Part shown: one piece after another, positions 19,667-29,254 of the stretch
How positions within the stretch are numbered: the stretch's first letter is position 1
Layout: the number at the start of each line of letters is the position of its first letter
Source: Anaeromyxobacter sp.
GTDB lineage: Bacteria > Myxococcota > Myxococcia > Myxococcales > Anaeromyxobacteraceae
Reading direction: 5' to 3'
Length of the DNA: 64,000 bases
Assembly: GCA_016718565.1 (NCBI GenBank)
Contig: JADKCZ010000002.1
Coordinates: 186,001-250,000 of the forward strand
Made by a program: the position numbers and the translations under genes
The notes under the pieces: generated by a model
Databases searched by the model: none
Told to the model about the DNA's origin: nothing
Seen by the model: the letters and a program-made list of their open reading frames with translations, nothing else

Positions 19667-20683
19667 CTACCGCTTCTTTCCGCCCCGGGCCACGGGCGCC
19701 GGCCTGGCTCCCTTGGTCGGCGCGGCTGCCCTGGCTGGCGCGGCCGCCTTGGCTGGCGCGGCCGGCCTGGCCGGGGCCGCCCGCTCGGGCTCCCTGGCCT
19801 TCGGCCGGCGGGCCAGGGTCTCCTTCATGGCCTTGCCGAGCAGGTGCGGCCCCTCGACCACCATGATGCCCGCCTCCCGCATGGCGTCCAGCTTGGCCTC
19901 GGCGGTGCCGGAGCCGCCCGAGATGACGGCGCCGGCGTGGCCCATGCGCTTGCCCGGCGGGGCGGTGCGGCCGGCGATGAAGCCCACCACCGGCTTGGTC
20001 ATGTGGGCGCGCACGTAGGCCGCGCCCTTCTCCTCCTCCGAGCCGCCGATCTCGCCGATCATGATGACGGCGTCGGTGTCCGGATCGGCCTGGAAGAGCT
20101 GCAGCATGTCGACGAAGTCGGTGCCGTGCACCGGGTCGCCGCCGATGCCCACCGCGGTGGACTGGCCCATGCCCAGCGAGGAGAGCTGCTTGACGGCCTC
20201 GTAGGTCAAGGTCCCGGAGCGCGACACCACCCCGATGCGGCCGGCCTTGTGGATGTGGCCAGGCATGATGCCGATCTTGCACTGGTCGGGGGTGATGACG
20301 CCGGGGCAGTTGGGCCCGAGCAGCCGCACCCCGGGGTTGACCGCCAGGAAGCGCTTGACCCGCACCATGTCGAGGATGGGGATGCCCTCGGTGATGGCCA
20401 CCACCAGCGCCACCCCGGCGTCGGCCGCCTCCATGATGGCGTCGGCGGCGTAGGGCGGCGGCACGAAGATGGCGGCGGCGTTGGCGCCGGTCTCCCGGAC
20501 CGCCTCCTCCACCGTCTGGAAGATGGGGACCTGCTTCTGGAAGGTGGTGCCGCCGCGGCCAGGCGTGACGCCGGCCACCACCCTGGTGCCGTAGGCCACC
20601 ATCTGCTCGGTGTGGAAGCTGCCGGCCGAGCCAGTGATGCCCTGGACCAGCACGCGGGTGTTCTTGTCGACGAGGATGCTCAC
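19667..20683 (-). CDS. sucD: Succinyl-CoA synthetase alpha subunit with a basic Ala/Pro/Lys tail
   Basis: 338 aa from a GTG at 20683 with GGAG 7 nt upstream. Conserved core: QGITGSAGSFHTEQM (CoA-binding), IFVPPPYAADAIMEA, LLGPNCPGVI, GVVSRSGTLTYEA, the phosphohistidine loop GIGGDPVHGTDFVDML, and GEIGGSEEEKGAAYV. It catalyses succinyl-CoA to succinate with nucleotide phosphorylation, together with sucC, which ends 30 bp upstream of this GTG. After the normal C terminus (about residue 290) there is an extra tail of some 45 residues built only from A, P, K, R, G and T (for example AAPARAAAPTKGARPAPVAR). This tail is not part of the fold and resembles nucleic-acid-binding or histone-H1-like tails. 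Confidence 0.95.
   Translation of the reverse strand: MSILVDKNTRVLVQGITGSAGSFHTEQMVAYGTRVVAGVTPGRGGTTFQKQVPIFQTVEEAVRETGANAAAIFVPPPYAADAIMEAADAGVALVVAITEGIPILDMVRVKRFLAVNPGVRLLGPNCPGVITPDQCKIGIMPGHIHKAGRIGVVSRSGTLTYEAVKQLSSLGMGQSTAVGIGGDPVHGTDFVDMLQLFQADPDTDAVIMIGEIGGSEEEKGAAYVRAHMTKPVVGFIAGRTAPPGKRMGHAGAVISGGSGTAEAKLDAMREAGIMVVEGPHLLGKAMKETLARRPKAREPERAAPARPAAPAKAAAPARAAAPTKGARPAPVARGGKKR
19712..19771 (+). repeat. Degenerate ~18-bp tandem repeat in the sucD tail
   Basis: About three imperfect copies of a CTTGGCTGGCGCGGCCGC-like 18-bp unit encode the repeated (A)PAKAAAPARAAAPTK pattern of the SucD tail. Copy changes would be in frame. Confidence 0.6.
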
Positions 20684-20712
20684 GTGGACGCTCCGGGGGG
20701 CGGCGGGGCCGC

Positions 20713-21879
<1,167 letters not shown>

Positions 21880-22020
21880 GGGGTCACTCTCTCGGCGCCG
21901 CGCCCGCTGCCCGGGCCGTGGTGGCCGGGAGCGGCGTGGCGCGGCAGGGTATACAACCTCGGCGACGCCTTTGGCGACTGCCGCGGAGGGGGGGCCGACC
22001 CACCGGCCCCGGGCGGGCGC

Positions 22021-22959
22021 CTAGAGGTTGGTTTCGGCCACCGACCGGCGCACGCTCTCCACCGAGCGGGCCAGCATGGCCTGCTCGCCCTCGTCGAGGT
22101 CCACCTCCACCACCCGCTCCACCCCGCCGGCGCCGATCACCGCCGGCACCCCCAGGAACAGGCCGCGCACCCCGTACTGCCCCTCCAGCATGACCGAGCA
22201 GGGCAGCACCCGCTTGGAGTCGTTGAGGTAGCTCTCGGCCATGGTGACGGCGCTGACGGCCGGGGCGTAGAAGGCCGAGCCGGTGCCCAGCAGGGCCACG
22301 ATCTCGCCGCCGCCCTTGCGGGTCCGCTCCACGATGGCGTCCAGCCGGGCCTGGTCCAGGAACTTGCCGAGCGGCGCCCCGCCGATGGAGCTGTAGCGCA
22401 GGAGCGGCACCATGTCGTCGCCGTGCCCGCCCAGCACCAGCGCCGTGACGTCCTGGGGCGACACCCCGGCCGCCTCGCCCACGAAGTACTGGAAGCGCGC
22501 CGTGTCGAGCACGCCCGCCATGCCGACCACCCGGTGCCTCGGGAAGCCGGTCACCTTGTACATGGCGTAGACCATGGCATCGAGCGGGTTGGTCACCACG
22601 ATGACCAAGGCGCCGGGGGCGTACTGCTTGATGCCCGTGGCGACCCGGGTGATGGCCTCCAGGTTCACCTTGAGCAGGTCGTCCCGGCTCATGCCGGGCC
22701 GGCGGGGCACCCCCGCCGTGACGATGCAGACGTCGGCGTCGCGGATGGCCGAGTAGTCGCTGACGCCGCCGCCGCTCACCGCCACGTCCGCCTGGAGGAC
22801 CCCGCGGGTCTCCTGCAGGTCGAGCGCCTTGCCCTTGGCCACCCCCTCCATGATGTCCACCAGCACCACGTCGCCGAGCTGCCGCTGCAGGCAGAGCAGC
22901 GCCATGGTGCCGCCGATCTGGCCGGCGCCGATGAGGGCAAGCTTCTTGCGGGTCGCCAT
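22021..22959 (-). CDS. mdh: Malate dehydrogenase
   Basis: 312-aa NAD-dependent enzyme of the LDH-like MDH group. Rossmann motif LALIGAGQIGGTMALLCL at the N terminus, the DVCIVTAGVPRRPGMSRDDLL loop with the substrate arginines, VVTNPLDAMVYAMYKVTGFP, the catalytic region VLGGHGDDMVPLLRYSSIGG containing the active-site His, and GVPAVIGAGGVERVVEVDL near the end. The ATG at 22959 has AGGAGG 6 nt upstream. It lies between icd and sucC in a minus-strand TCA-cycle block. Confidence 0.97.
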   Translation of the reverse strand: MATRKKLALIGAGQIGGTMALLCLQRQLGDVVLVDIMEGVAKGKALDLQETRGVLQADVAVSGGGVSDYSAIRDADVCIVTAGVPRRPGMSRDDLLKVNLEAITRVATGIKQYAPGALVIVVTNPLDAMVYAMYKVTGFPRHRVVGMAGVLDTARFQYFVGEAAGVSPQDVTALVLGGHGDDMVPLLRYSSIGGAPLGKFLDQARLDAIVERTRKGGGEIVALLGTGSAFYAPAVSAVTMAESYLNDSKRVLPCSVMLEGQYGVRGLFLGVPAVIGAGGVERVVEVDLDEGEQAMLARSVESVRRSVAETNL

Positions 22960-22997
22960 CTGGATCCTCCTGGGGTCGCGCTGCGGGTGGTGCCGCC

Positions 22998-24317
22998 CTA
23001 CCCCGGCATGTGCCGGATGGTCTCGTCGCCGAAGCCGGAGCAGGTCACCTCGACCACCCCGGGGACGCCCTCGGCGCGCATCAGCCTGGCGAAGTCGGAG
23101 GTGACGCGGCGCGCCCGGATGGCGCCGCGCAGCCCGCGGTCCACCAGGTCGGCCGCCTCGTCCCACCCCAGGTGGCGCAGCAGGAGCTCGCCGGAGCGGA
23201 TCACCGAGCCCGGGTTGGCCCGGTCGAGGTCGGCCAGGCGAGGGGCGGTGCCGTGGGTGGCCTCGAAGACGGCGTGGCCGGTCTGGTAGTTGGCGTTGCC
23301 GCCCGGCGCGATGCCGATGCCGCCCACCTGGGCCGCCAGCGCGTCCGACAGGTAGTCGCCGTTCAGGTTGGGCGTGGCGATGACGTCGAACTCCTCGGGC
23401 CGCGTCAGCGTCTGCTGCAGGGCCACGTCGGCGTAGACGTCCTTCACCTCCAGCCGGCCGGCGGCGCGGGCCGCCGCGAGCTCGGCCGCCGCCGCCTCGT
23501 CGCCGCGGGCCGCCTTGGTCCGCTCCCACTGCGCCTGGGTGTAGGTCCGGGCGCCGAACTCCCGCTCCGCCAGGGCGTAGCCGAAGGCCCGGAAGGCGCC
23601 CTCGGTGTGGCGCATGATGTTGCCCTTGTGCACCAGGGTGAGGCTGCGGCGGCGGTGGCGCAGGGCGTACTCGAGGGCCGCCCGCACCAGCCGCTCGGTG
23701 CCCTCCTTGCTGATGGGCTTGAGCCCCAGCCCGCAGCTGGCGGGGAAGCGGATCCTGGCGTGGTCGCGGGGGAACTCCCGCGCCAGGAAGGCCAGCAGGC
23801 GGGCGGCCGCCTCCGACCCGGCCTCCCACTCGATGCCGGCGTAGGTGTCCTCGGTGTTCTCCCGGAAGACCACCACCTCCACCCGCTCCGGGTGCTTCAC
23901 CGGGGTGGGGACCCCCTCGATCCAGCGCACCGGCCGCAGGCAGACGTACAGGTCGAGCCGCTGGCGCAGCGCCACGTTGAGCGAGCGGATCTCGCCGCCG
24001 GCCGGGTTGGTGAGCGGGCCCTTCAAGCCCACCAGGTACTCGCGGAAGGTCTCGATGGTCTCGTCCGGCAGCCAGCTGCCGAACTTGGTGAAGGCCTTCT
24101 CCCCGGCGTAGACCTCGGTCCAGGCGATCTTGCGGCCGCCCCGGTAGGCCTGGTCGACGGCCGCGTCGAGCACCCGCACGGTGGCGCGCCAGATGTCGCG
24201 GCCGACGCCGTCCCCCTCGACGTACGGGACGATGGGACGGTCGGGCACCTGCAGCACCCCTCCCACCATCGCGATCTTCGACCCGTCCTTCGGCAGCACG
24301 GGCTTCGCTTCGGCCAT
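22998..24317 (-). CDS. icd: Isocitrate dehydrogenase (NADP type)
   Basis: 439-aa dimeric-type isocitrate dehydrogenase. Motifs: IVPYVEGDGVGRDIWRA, IRSLNVALRQRLDLYVCLRPVRW (substrate-binding Ser and Arg), VVFRENTEDTYAGIEW, KGNIMRHTEGAFR, PNLNGDYLSDALAAQVGGIGIAPGGN (metal-binding Asp) and FEATHGTAP (coenzyme site). A Glu/Ala-rich insert around residues 270-285 is longer than in E. coli. It heads the icd-mdh pair (38-bp gap) and has its own promoter. Oxidatively decarboxylates isocitrate to 2-oxoglutarate. Confidence 0.97.
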   Translation of the reverse strand: MAEAKPVLPKDGSKIAMVGGVLQVPDRPIVPYVEGDGVGRDIWRATVRVLDAAVDQAYRGGRKIAWTEVYAGEKAFTKFGSWLPDETIETFREYLVGLKGPLTNPAGGEIRSLNVALRQRLDLYVCLRPVRWIEGVPTPVKHPERVEVVVFRENTEDTYAGIEWEAGSEAAARLLAFLAREFPRDHARIRFPASCGLGLKPISKEGTERLVRAALEYALRHRRRSLTLVHKGNIMRHTEGAFRAFGYALAEREFGARTYTQAQWERTKAARGDEAAAAELAAARAAGRLEVKDVYADVALQQTLTRPEEFDVIATPNLNGDYLSDALAAQVGGIGIAPGGNANYQTGHAVFEATHGTAPRLADLDRANPGSVIRSGELLLRHLGWDEAADLVDRGLRGAIRARRVTSDFARLMRAEGVPGVVEVTCSGFGDETIRHMPG

Positions 24318-24355
24318 CGGTGTGGGCCCCTGGGCGAGGGTGAGGGTGAGGCGGT

Positions 24356-24384
24356 GTCATACCACCGGCCCCACGGCCCGGCAA
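24356..24384 (-). promoter_or_regulatory. Putative sigma-70 promoter of icd
   Basis: Minus strand TTGCCG (24379-24384), 17-bp spacer, TATGAC (24356-24361), some 40 bp upstream of the icd ATG. Confidence 0.5.
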
Positions 24385-24450
24385 AGGCAGGCAGCGGCCA
24401 AGGTGACTGAAACGCCTAGGGTTTTTCGGACTCGTTCGGTCGACAATCGC

Positions 24451-24468
24451 GGACGGAGAAGCCCGTCC
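24451..24468 (-). terminator. Hairpin after the ydjC-like gene
   Basis: GGACGG (24451-24456) pairs with CCGTCC (24463-24468), seven bases past the stop of the minus-strand gene ending at 24475. Only a weak T content follows. It would close the long lepA-to-ydjC transcript. Confidence 0.45.
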
Positions 24469-24474
24469 GGGGCG

Positions 24475-25137
24475 TCAGGCGAACAGGTCGGCGTAGCTGC
24501 AGAGCCGGATCCCGGCCGACTCGACGAGCCGCCGCGCCGCGCCGCTGCACAGGGCCTCGAGCTCCACCTCGCGCTCCACCCCGAAGCTGGTCCGGGCCAC
24601 CGACGGCCGGTAGCCCGGGTGGGCCATGAGCTCGGTGGTCCCGTCGGCCAGCGCGGCCAGCGCCACCAGGAGCGCGGCCTCGGTCCAGGCGGGCCGCAGG
24701 CCGGCGTCGCCGAGGAAGGCCCCGGCGCACCGCACGCCGCTGGCCCGCAGGGTGGCCCGCATGGGCCCGTCGAGTGCCCTCACCGGCATCCCGCGCGCCG
24801 CGGCCACGCGGGCCACCGCCTCCAGCACGCCAGGCCGGGCGTGGGCGTGCTTGTGGCTGTCGAGGTGGGTGGGCGGCGCGCCCCGCAGCGCCTGGAAGCG
24901 CGCCAGCTGCCGCTCCAGCTCCCCCGCCACCAGCCCCGGGGGGAGCCCGGGCTCGAGGACCGCGTGCAGCCCGACCCCCAGGGTGGCCGGCGCGTCCCGC
25001 AGGGCGGCGGCGGCGAAGGGCGCGAGCACCATGGCGGTGGCGCTGGTGACCAGCCCCTCGCGGTGGGCGCGCAGGATGCCGCGGTCGATCTCCGGGTCGT
25101 ACCCGAGGTCGTCCGCGTTGACGACGAGCCGCCGCAC
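24475..25137 (-). CDS. YdjC/ChbG-family carbohydrate deacetylase
   Basis: 220-aa member of the YdjC/ChbG polysaccharide-deacetylase-like family. The N terminus VRRLVVNADDLGYDPEIDRGI contains the metal-binding Asp-Asp of the family, and THLDSHKHAHARPGVLEAV supplies the histidines. TELMAHPGY is the third conserved block. Start is a GTG at 25137, 11 nt after the upstream stop. Characterised relatives deacetylate chito-oligosaccharides; the substrate here is unknown. It is the last gene of a long packed minus-strand run that otherwise makes pyrimidines. Confidence 0.82.
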   Translation of the reverse strand: MRRLVVNADDLGYDPEIDRGILRAHREGLVTSATAMVLAPFAAAALRDAPATLGVGLHAVLEPGLPPGLVAGELERQLARFQALRGAPPTHLDSHKHAHARPGVLEAVARVAAARGMPVRALDGPMRATLRASGVRCAGAFLGDAGLRPAWTEAALLVALAALADGTTELMAHPGYRPSVARTSFGVEREVELEALCSGAARRLVESAGIRLCSYADLFA

Positions 25138-25148
25138 GCCCGGCCCGG

Positions 25149-25829
25149 CTACGGCTTGCCGGGCCGGGGCGTCATGGCCCGGGCGTCGACGCTGAAGTCG
25201 TAGATCGACTCGAGCCGGACGTTGCGGTACCGCTCCAGCTTGAAGCCCATGCGCGAGAGCTGCGCCAGCAGCGCCGCCACGTCGGGACGCCCGCCCTTGC
25301 CGGCCGCCTTCTTGAGCCGCTTCACCTCGGCCAGGATCTTCGAGCGGGCCTCGCGCGGGTGGTACAGGAAGGCCCCCGAGAACCAGAGCTCTCCCTCGAA
25401 CGGCATGAGCCGGGCCTCGAGCAGGTCGCCCTTGGCCAGGCCGGCCACCTGGCGGCGCTCGGTCACGTCGGCGTCCTCGCCGGTGAAGACGTCGCGCAGC
25501 CGCACCCGCCCGGGCTCCAGCTTGCGCACCTCGAAGAGCCCGTGGCGGTTGGCGCCGAGGGCGCGGAAGGCGGCCGCCTCCTCCGGGGGCAGCCCCGGGC
25601 CCTCGGCCGCCAGGAACCGCTCCAGCGCCGTGGAGGCGTCGGGGGTGGGCCGGAAGTCGAAGAGGTAGGCCTCCAGCATGCCGCTGACGCGCCGCTCGTA
25701 GGACTGGTCCTCCTCGTGCGGCTCCCCGTAGCGGCCGAAGTGATCCTGGCGCGCGGCCAGCAGCAGCGGATCCTTGGGGTCGGCGCTGGCCCACGAGAGC
25801 AGCCGCTCGTGGAGCTCCGGCAAGGTCAT
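25149..25829 (-). CDS. Conserved hypothetical protein (226 aa)
   Basis: Starts MTLPELHERLLSWASADPKD with an ATG overlapping the carA stop (ATGA). Sequence features: DHFGRYGEPHEEDQSYERRVSGMLEAYLFDF, then a beta-rich stretch GLFEVRKLEPGRVRLRDVFTGEDADVTERR, LLEARLMPFEGELWFSGAFLYHP, and a Lys/Arg-rich helical end (ILAEVKRLKKAAGKG..LLAQLSRMGFKLERYRNVRLESIY). No signal peptide or membrane helix, so cytoplasmic. The middle looks like a small SH3/OB-like barrel that reads as a domain of nucleic-acid-associated proteins, but no family is recognised with confidence. Its coupling to carA is the only clue to function. Confidence 0.8.
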   Translation of the reverse strand: MTLPELHERLLSWASADPKDPLLLAARQDHFGRYGEPHEEDQSYERRVSGMLEAYLFDFRPTPDASTALERFLAAEGPGLPPEEAAAFRALGANRHGLFEVRKLEPGRVRLRDVFTGEDADVTERRQVAGLAKGDLLEARLMPFEGELWFSGAFLYHPREARSKILAEVKRLKKAAGKGGRPDVAALLAQLSRMGFKLERYRNVRLESIYDFSVDARAMTPRPGKP

Positions 25830-26947
25830 CGGGCCCGCTCCATCAGCCCGGCGAACCGGCCGAAGAGGGCCCGCGCGTCGTGCGGGCCAGGCGAGGCCTC
25901 CGGGTGGTACTGCACGCTGAAGGCGGGCGCGTCGAGCGCCTCGATGCCCTCCACCGTGCCGTCGTTCAGGTTGACGTGGGTGACCCGGGCGCGGGCGCCC
26001 AGCGAGGCCGGGTCCACCGCGAACCCGTGGTTCTGCACGGTGATGTCCACCTTGCCGGTGCTGAGGTCCTGGACCGGCTGGTTGGCGCCGCGGTGGCCGA
26101 ACTTGAGCTTGTAGGTGCGGGCGCCCAGCGCCAGCGAGAGGATCTGGTGACCCAGGCAGATGCCGAAGATGGGCACCCGGCCGAGCAGCGCCGAGACCGT
26201 CTCCTGCGCCCCCGCCACCGCGGCCGGGTCGCCCGGGCCGTTGGTGAGGAAGACGCCGTCCGGCTTGAGCGCCAGCGCCTCGGCGGCGGTGGTGCGGCCG
26301 GGCACCACGGTGATGCGGCAGCCCTGCTCGGCCAGCAGCCTGAGCATGGAGCGCTTCAGGCCCCAGTCGTAGGCCACCACGTGGAAGCGCGGGGCCTCCG
26401 CCTGCCCGCGCCCGGCCTCGGTCCAGGCGTCGGCGCCGGTCCCGGTCCACTGGTAGCGCACCGGCGTCGAGATGCGGGAGGCCAGGTCCTGCCCCTCCAT
26501 GCCCGGCAGCGCCCGGGCGCGCGCCACCAGCTCGGCGGCGCTGCCGCTGCTGGAGACGACGCCCATCTGCGCCCCGTGGGTGCGCAGGTGCCGGGTGAGG
26601 CGGCGGGTGTCGATGCCGGCCAGGCCCACCACGCCGCTGGCCTTGAGGTAGGCGTCCAGGCTCCGCTCGGCGCGGAAGCTGGAGGGGACCTCGGCGAAGT
26701 GGCGCACGATGAAGGCGGTGGCGTGGATGCGGTCCGACTCGTCGTCGGCCGCCACCACCCCGTAGTTCCCCTGCTCCGGGTAGGTCATGCAGATCATCTG
26801 GCCGACGTAGGACGGGTCGGTCAGGATCTCCTGGTACCCGGCCATCGAGGTGTTGAAGACCACCTCGCCGCTGGCCTCGCCGGGGGCGCCGAAGGCGGTG
26901 CCCTCGAAGGTGGCGCCGTCCGCCAGCGCCAGCAGACCGCGGCTCAT
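25826..26947 (-). CDS. carA: Carbamoyl-phosphate synthase small (glutaminase) subunit
   Basis: 373-aa class-I glutamine amidotransferase feeding ammonia to CarB for carbamoyl phosphate. The N domain contains EASGEVVFNTSMAGYQEILTDPSY. The amidotransferase domain carries NGPGDP, the nucleophile in FGICLGHQILSLALGA (Cys) and the distal HPEASPGPHDA (His-Glu). Its ATG overlaps the pyrC stop by ATGA. The large subunit carB is not in this window. Confidence 0.97.
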   Translation of the reverse strand: MSRGLLALADGATFEGTAFGAPGEASGEVVFNTSMAGYQEILTDPSYVGQMICMTYPEQGNYGVVAADDESDRIHATAFIVRHFAEVPSSFRAERSLDAYLKASGVVGLAGIDTRRLTRHLRTHGAQMGVVSSSGSAAELVARARALPGMEGQDLASRISTPVRYQWTGTGADAWTEAGRGQAEAPRFHVVAYDWGLKRSMLRLLAEQGCRITVVPGRTTAAEALALKPDGVFLTNGPGDPAAVAGAQETVSALLGRVPIFGICLGHQILSLALGARTYKLKFGHRGANQPVQDLSTGKVDITVQNHGFAVDPASLGARARVTHVNLNDGTVEGIEALDAPAFSVQYHPEASPGPHDARALFGRFAGLMERAR

Positions 26948-28245
26948 CGCGTCTCCCCGCCCACCTGGTGGACCAGCCGGCCGCCCACGAAGGTGTGGGT
27001 GCAGCGCCCGGTCAGCTGCGTGCCGCGCCACGGGCTGTTGGCGCTCTTGGAGAAGGTGGCGGCGGCGTCGAAGGTCCAGACGGCGGCGGGGTCGAGCACC
27101 GCCACGTCGGCCGGCGCGCCGCGGGCCAGCGTGCCGCCGGGCAGGCCGAAGGCCCGGGCCGGCGAGGCCGTCAGCGCCTCCACCAGGCGCCGCTCGGTGA
27201 GGGCGCCGCCCCGCACCAGCCCCAGGCAGACCGCGAAGGCGGTCTCCAGCCCGGTGATGCCGTTCATGGCGGCGTCGAACTCCACCGCCTTCTCCACCGC
27301 CGAGTGGGGCGCGTGATCGGTGGCGATGCAGTCGATGGTGCCATCGGCCAGCGCCTCCCGGCAGGCCGCCACGTCGGCGGCGGAGCGGAGCGGCGGGCTC
27401 ATCTTGAAGTCGGTGGAGTAGCCGGAGGCGGCCACGTCCTCGTCGGTGAGGGCCAGGTGGTGCGGCGTGACCTCGGCGGTCACCGGCAGCCCGCGCCGCT
27501 TGGCCTCGCGCACGGCCCGCACCGCGCCGGCCGAGGAGAGGTGCGAGATGTGCAGCCGCCCGCCGGTCAGCTCCACCAGCGCGATGTCCCGCAGCACCAT
27601 GACGTCCTCGGCCTGGCCGGGGATGCCCTTCAGGCCCAGCCGGGTGGAGGCCGCCCCCTCGTGCATGACGCCCTTGCCCACCAGGGACAGGTCCTCCTCG
27701 TGCACGGTCAGCGGCAGCCCGAAGGCGCGGGCGTACTCCAGCGCCCGGCGCATCAGCGCCGGCGACGAGACCGGCTTGCCGTCGTCGGAGAGCGCCACGC
27801 AGCCGCCCGCCTTGAGCTCCCCGTACTCGGCCAGCTCCTCGCCGGCGGAGCCCTTGGAGATGCAGCCGCACGGGTAGACCCGGGCCAGCCCGGCCGCGGC
27901 GGCCCGCGCCAGGATCAGCTCGGTGACCGCCAGCGTGTCGTTGACCGGCTTGGTGTTGGGCATGCACACCACCGAGGTGAAGCCCCCCGCCACCGCGGCG
28001 CGGGCCCCGGAGGCCACCGTCTCCTTGTACTCCTGCCCCGGCTCGCGCAGGTGGACGTGCAGGTCGATGAAGCCGGGGGTGACCCACCGGCCGCGGGCGT
28101 CCACCACCGTGGCCCCGGACGGGCGCTCCACCCGCTCGGACACCTCGGCCACCAGGCCGTCCTTCAGCACCACGGTGCGCACCCCGTCGGTGCCGCTGGC
28201 CGGATCGATGACCCGGCCGCCCTCGATGATCGTCACGTCAGCCAT
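26944..28245 (-). CDS. pyrC: Dihydroorotase
   Basis: 433-aa class-I amidohydrolase interconverting carbamoyl-aspartate and dihydroorotate. Zn-binding opening PGFIDLHVHLREPGQEYKET; MPNTKPVND (substrate binding); LHISHLSSAGAVRAVREAK; EVTPHHLALTDED; and DCIATDHAPH with the catalytic Asp. The ATG at 28245 has AAAGG 8 nt upstream. It lies 67 bp from pyrB and overlaps carA. PyrC of this type can be active on its own or as a PyrB partner; all Zn ligands are present here, so it is likely active. Confidence 0.97.
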   Translation of the reverse strand: MADVTIIEGGRVIDPASGTDGVRTVVLKDGLVAEVSERVERPSGATVVDARGRWVTPGFIDLHVHLREPGQEYKETVASGARAAVAGGFTSVVCMPNTKPVNDTLAVTELILARAAAAGLARVYPCGCISKGSAGEELAEYGELKAGGCVALSDDGKPVSSPALMRRALEYARAFGLPLTVHEEDLSLVGKGVMHEGAASTRLGLKGIPGQAEDVMVLRDIALVELTGGRLHISHLSSAGAVRAVREAKRRGLPVTAEVTPHHLALTDEDVAASGYSTDFKMSPPLRSAADVAACREALADGTIDCIATDHAPHSAVEKAVEFDAAMNGITGLETAFAVCLGLVRGGALTERRLVEALTASPARAFGLPGGTLARGAPADVAVLDPAAVWTFDAAATFSKSANSPWRGTQLTGRCTHTFVGGRLVHQVGGETR

Positions 28246-28282
28246 GCAGATGCCTTTCGGGGACACGCTCGCCCCTCGGGTG

Positions 28283-28301
28283 GGCCGCGCCGGGCGCGGC
28301 C
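28283..28301. other. Perfect GC hairpin between pyrB and pyrC
   Basis: GGCCGCGC / GCGCGGCC with a 3-nt loop in the 67-bp gap. No T-run. It may stabilise or pause the pyr mRNA between the two cistrons. Confidence 0.4.
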
Positions 28302-28312
28302 GGTTCGGAGGA

Positions 28313-29254
28313 TCAGGCCCGGGCCTCGGCGGGGTCGCCGCCGGCCAGCAGGTACAGGATGGCCATGCGGACGGCCACGCCGTTCTGCACCTGGTCGAGG
28401 ATGACGCTGAAGGGGCCGTCGGCCACCTCCGGCGAGAGCTCGACGCCACGGTTGATGGGGCCCGGGTGCAGCACCAGCGCCCCGGGCTTGAGCCACTCGG
28501 CCGCCTTCTTGGAGTTGAGGCCCCACAGCCTGGAGTACTCGCGGGTGTTGGGGATGAGCGGGTCGCCGATGCGCTCGTGCTGGATGCGCAGCATGACCAC
28601 CGCGTCGGCCCCCTCCACCGCCTCGCGCAGGTCGGTGTGCACCGTGCAGCCGAGCTGGGCCAGCCCGGCCGGCATCATGGTGGGCGGACCGCACATGCGC
28701 ACCCGGGCCCCGAGCTTGGTGAAGCCGTGCAGGTCGGAGCGCGCCACCCGGCTGTGGCTGACGTCGCCCACGATGGCCAGGGTCTTGCCCTCCAGCGTGC
28801 CCAGCCGCTCCCGCACCGTGAAGCAGTCCAGCAGCCCCTGGCTGGGGTGCTCGTGGGCGCCGTCGCCGGCCGAGACCACCGCGCAGCCCACGTGGTCGGC
28901 CACCAGCCGGGGCGCGCCGCTGGCCGAGTGCCGGATGACCAGCACGTCCGGGCGCATGGCCTCGAGGTTGCGGGCGGTGTCGATGAGGGTCTCGCCCTTG
29001 GAGACCGACGAGGAGGCCGAGGTCCAGTTGAGGGCGTCGGCCGAGAGGATCTTGGCCGCGATCTCGAAGGAGCTGCGGGTGCGGGTGGAGGCCTCGAAGA
29101 AGAGGTTGACCACCGACTTGCCCCGCAGCGATGGCACCTTCTTGATGGGCCGGCGCAGGACCTCCTTCATGGAGACCGCCAGGTCGAGCACCAGCTCGAG
29201 CTCGTCCCGCGAGAAGTCCTCCAGCGCGATGCAGTGTCTCTGGCGCCCGATCAC
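28313..29254 (-). CDS. pyrB: Aspartate carbamoyltransferase catalytic subunit
   Basis: 313-aa enzyme making carbamoyl-aspartate, the first committed step of UMP synthesis. Carbamoyl-phosphate loop FFEASTRTRSSFE, then SSVSKGETLIDT (family Ser-Lys loop), HSASGAPRLVA, GDGAHEHPSQGLLD, VGDVSHSRVARS and HPGPINRGVELS. Start is a GTG at 29254 overlapping the pyrR TGA (GTGA). The pyrI regulatory subunit was not seen, as usual for organisms with a PyrB-PyrC arrangement. Confidence 0.97.
   Translation of the reverse strand: MIGRQRHCIALEDFSRDELELVLDLAVSMKEVLRRPIKKVPSLRGKSVVNLFFEASTRTRSSFEIAAKILSADALNWTSASSSVSKGETLIDTARNLEAMRPDVLVIRHSASGAPRLVADHVGCAVVSAGDGAHEHPSQGLLDCFTVRERLGTLEGKTLAIVGDVSHSRVARSDLHGFTKLGARVRMCGPPTMMPAGLAQLGCTVHTDLREAVEGADAVVMLRIQHERIGDPLIPNTREYSRLWGLNSKKAAEWLKPGALVLHPGPINRGVELSPEVADGPFSVILDQVQNGVAVRMAILYLLAGGDPAEARA

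Noticed and set aside
24415..24430. CCTA(G/T)GGTTTTTCGGA shared with 62332-62347
   Set aside because: A 15/16 match is expected by chance in 64 kb, and there is no further similarity on either side.
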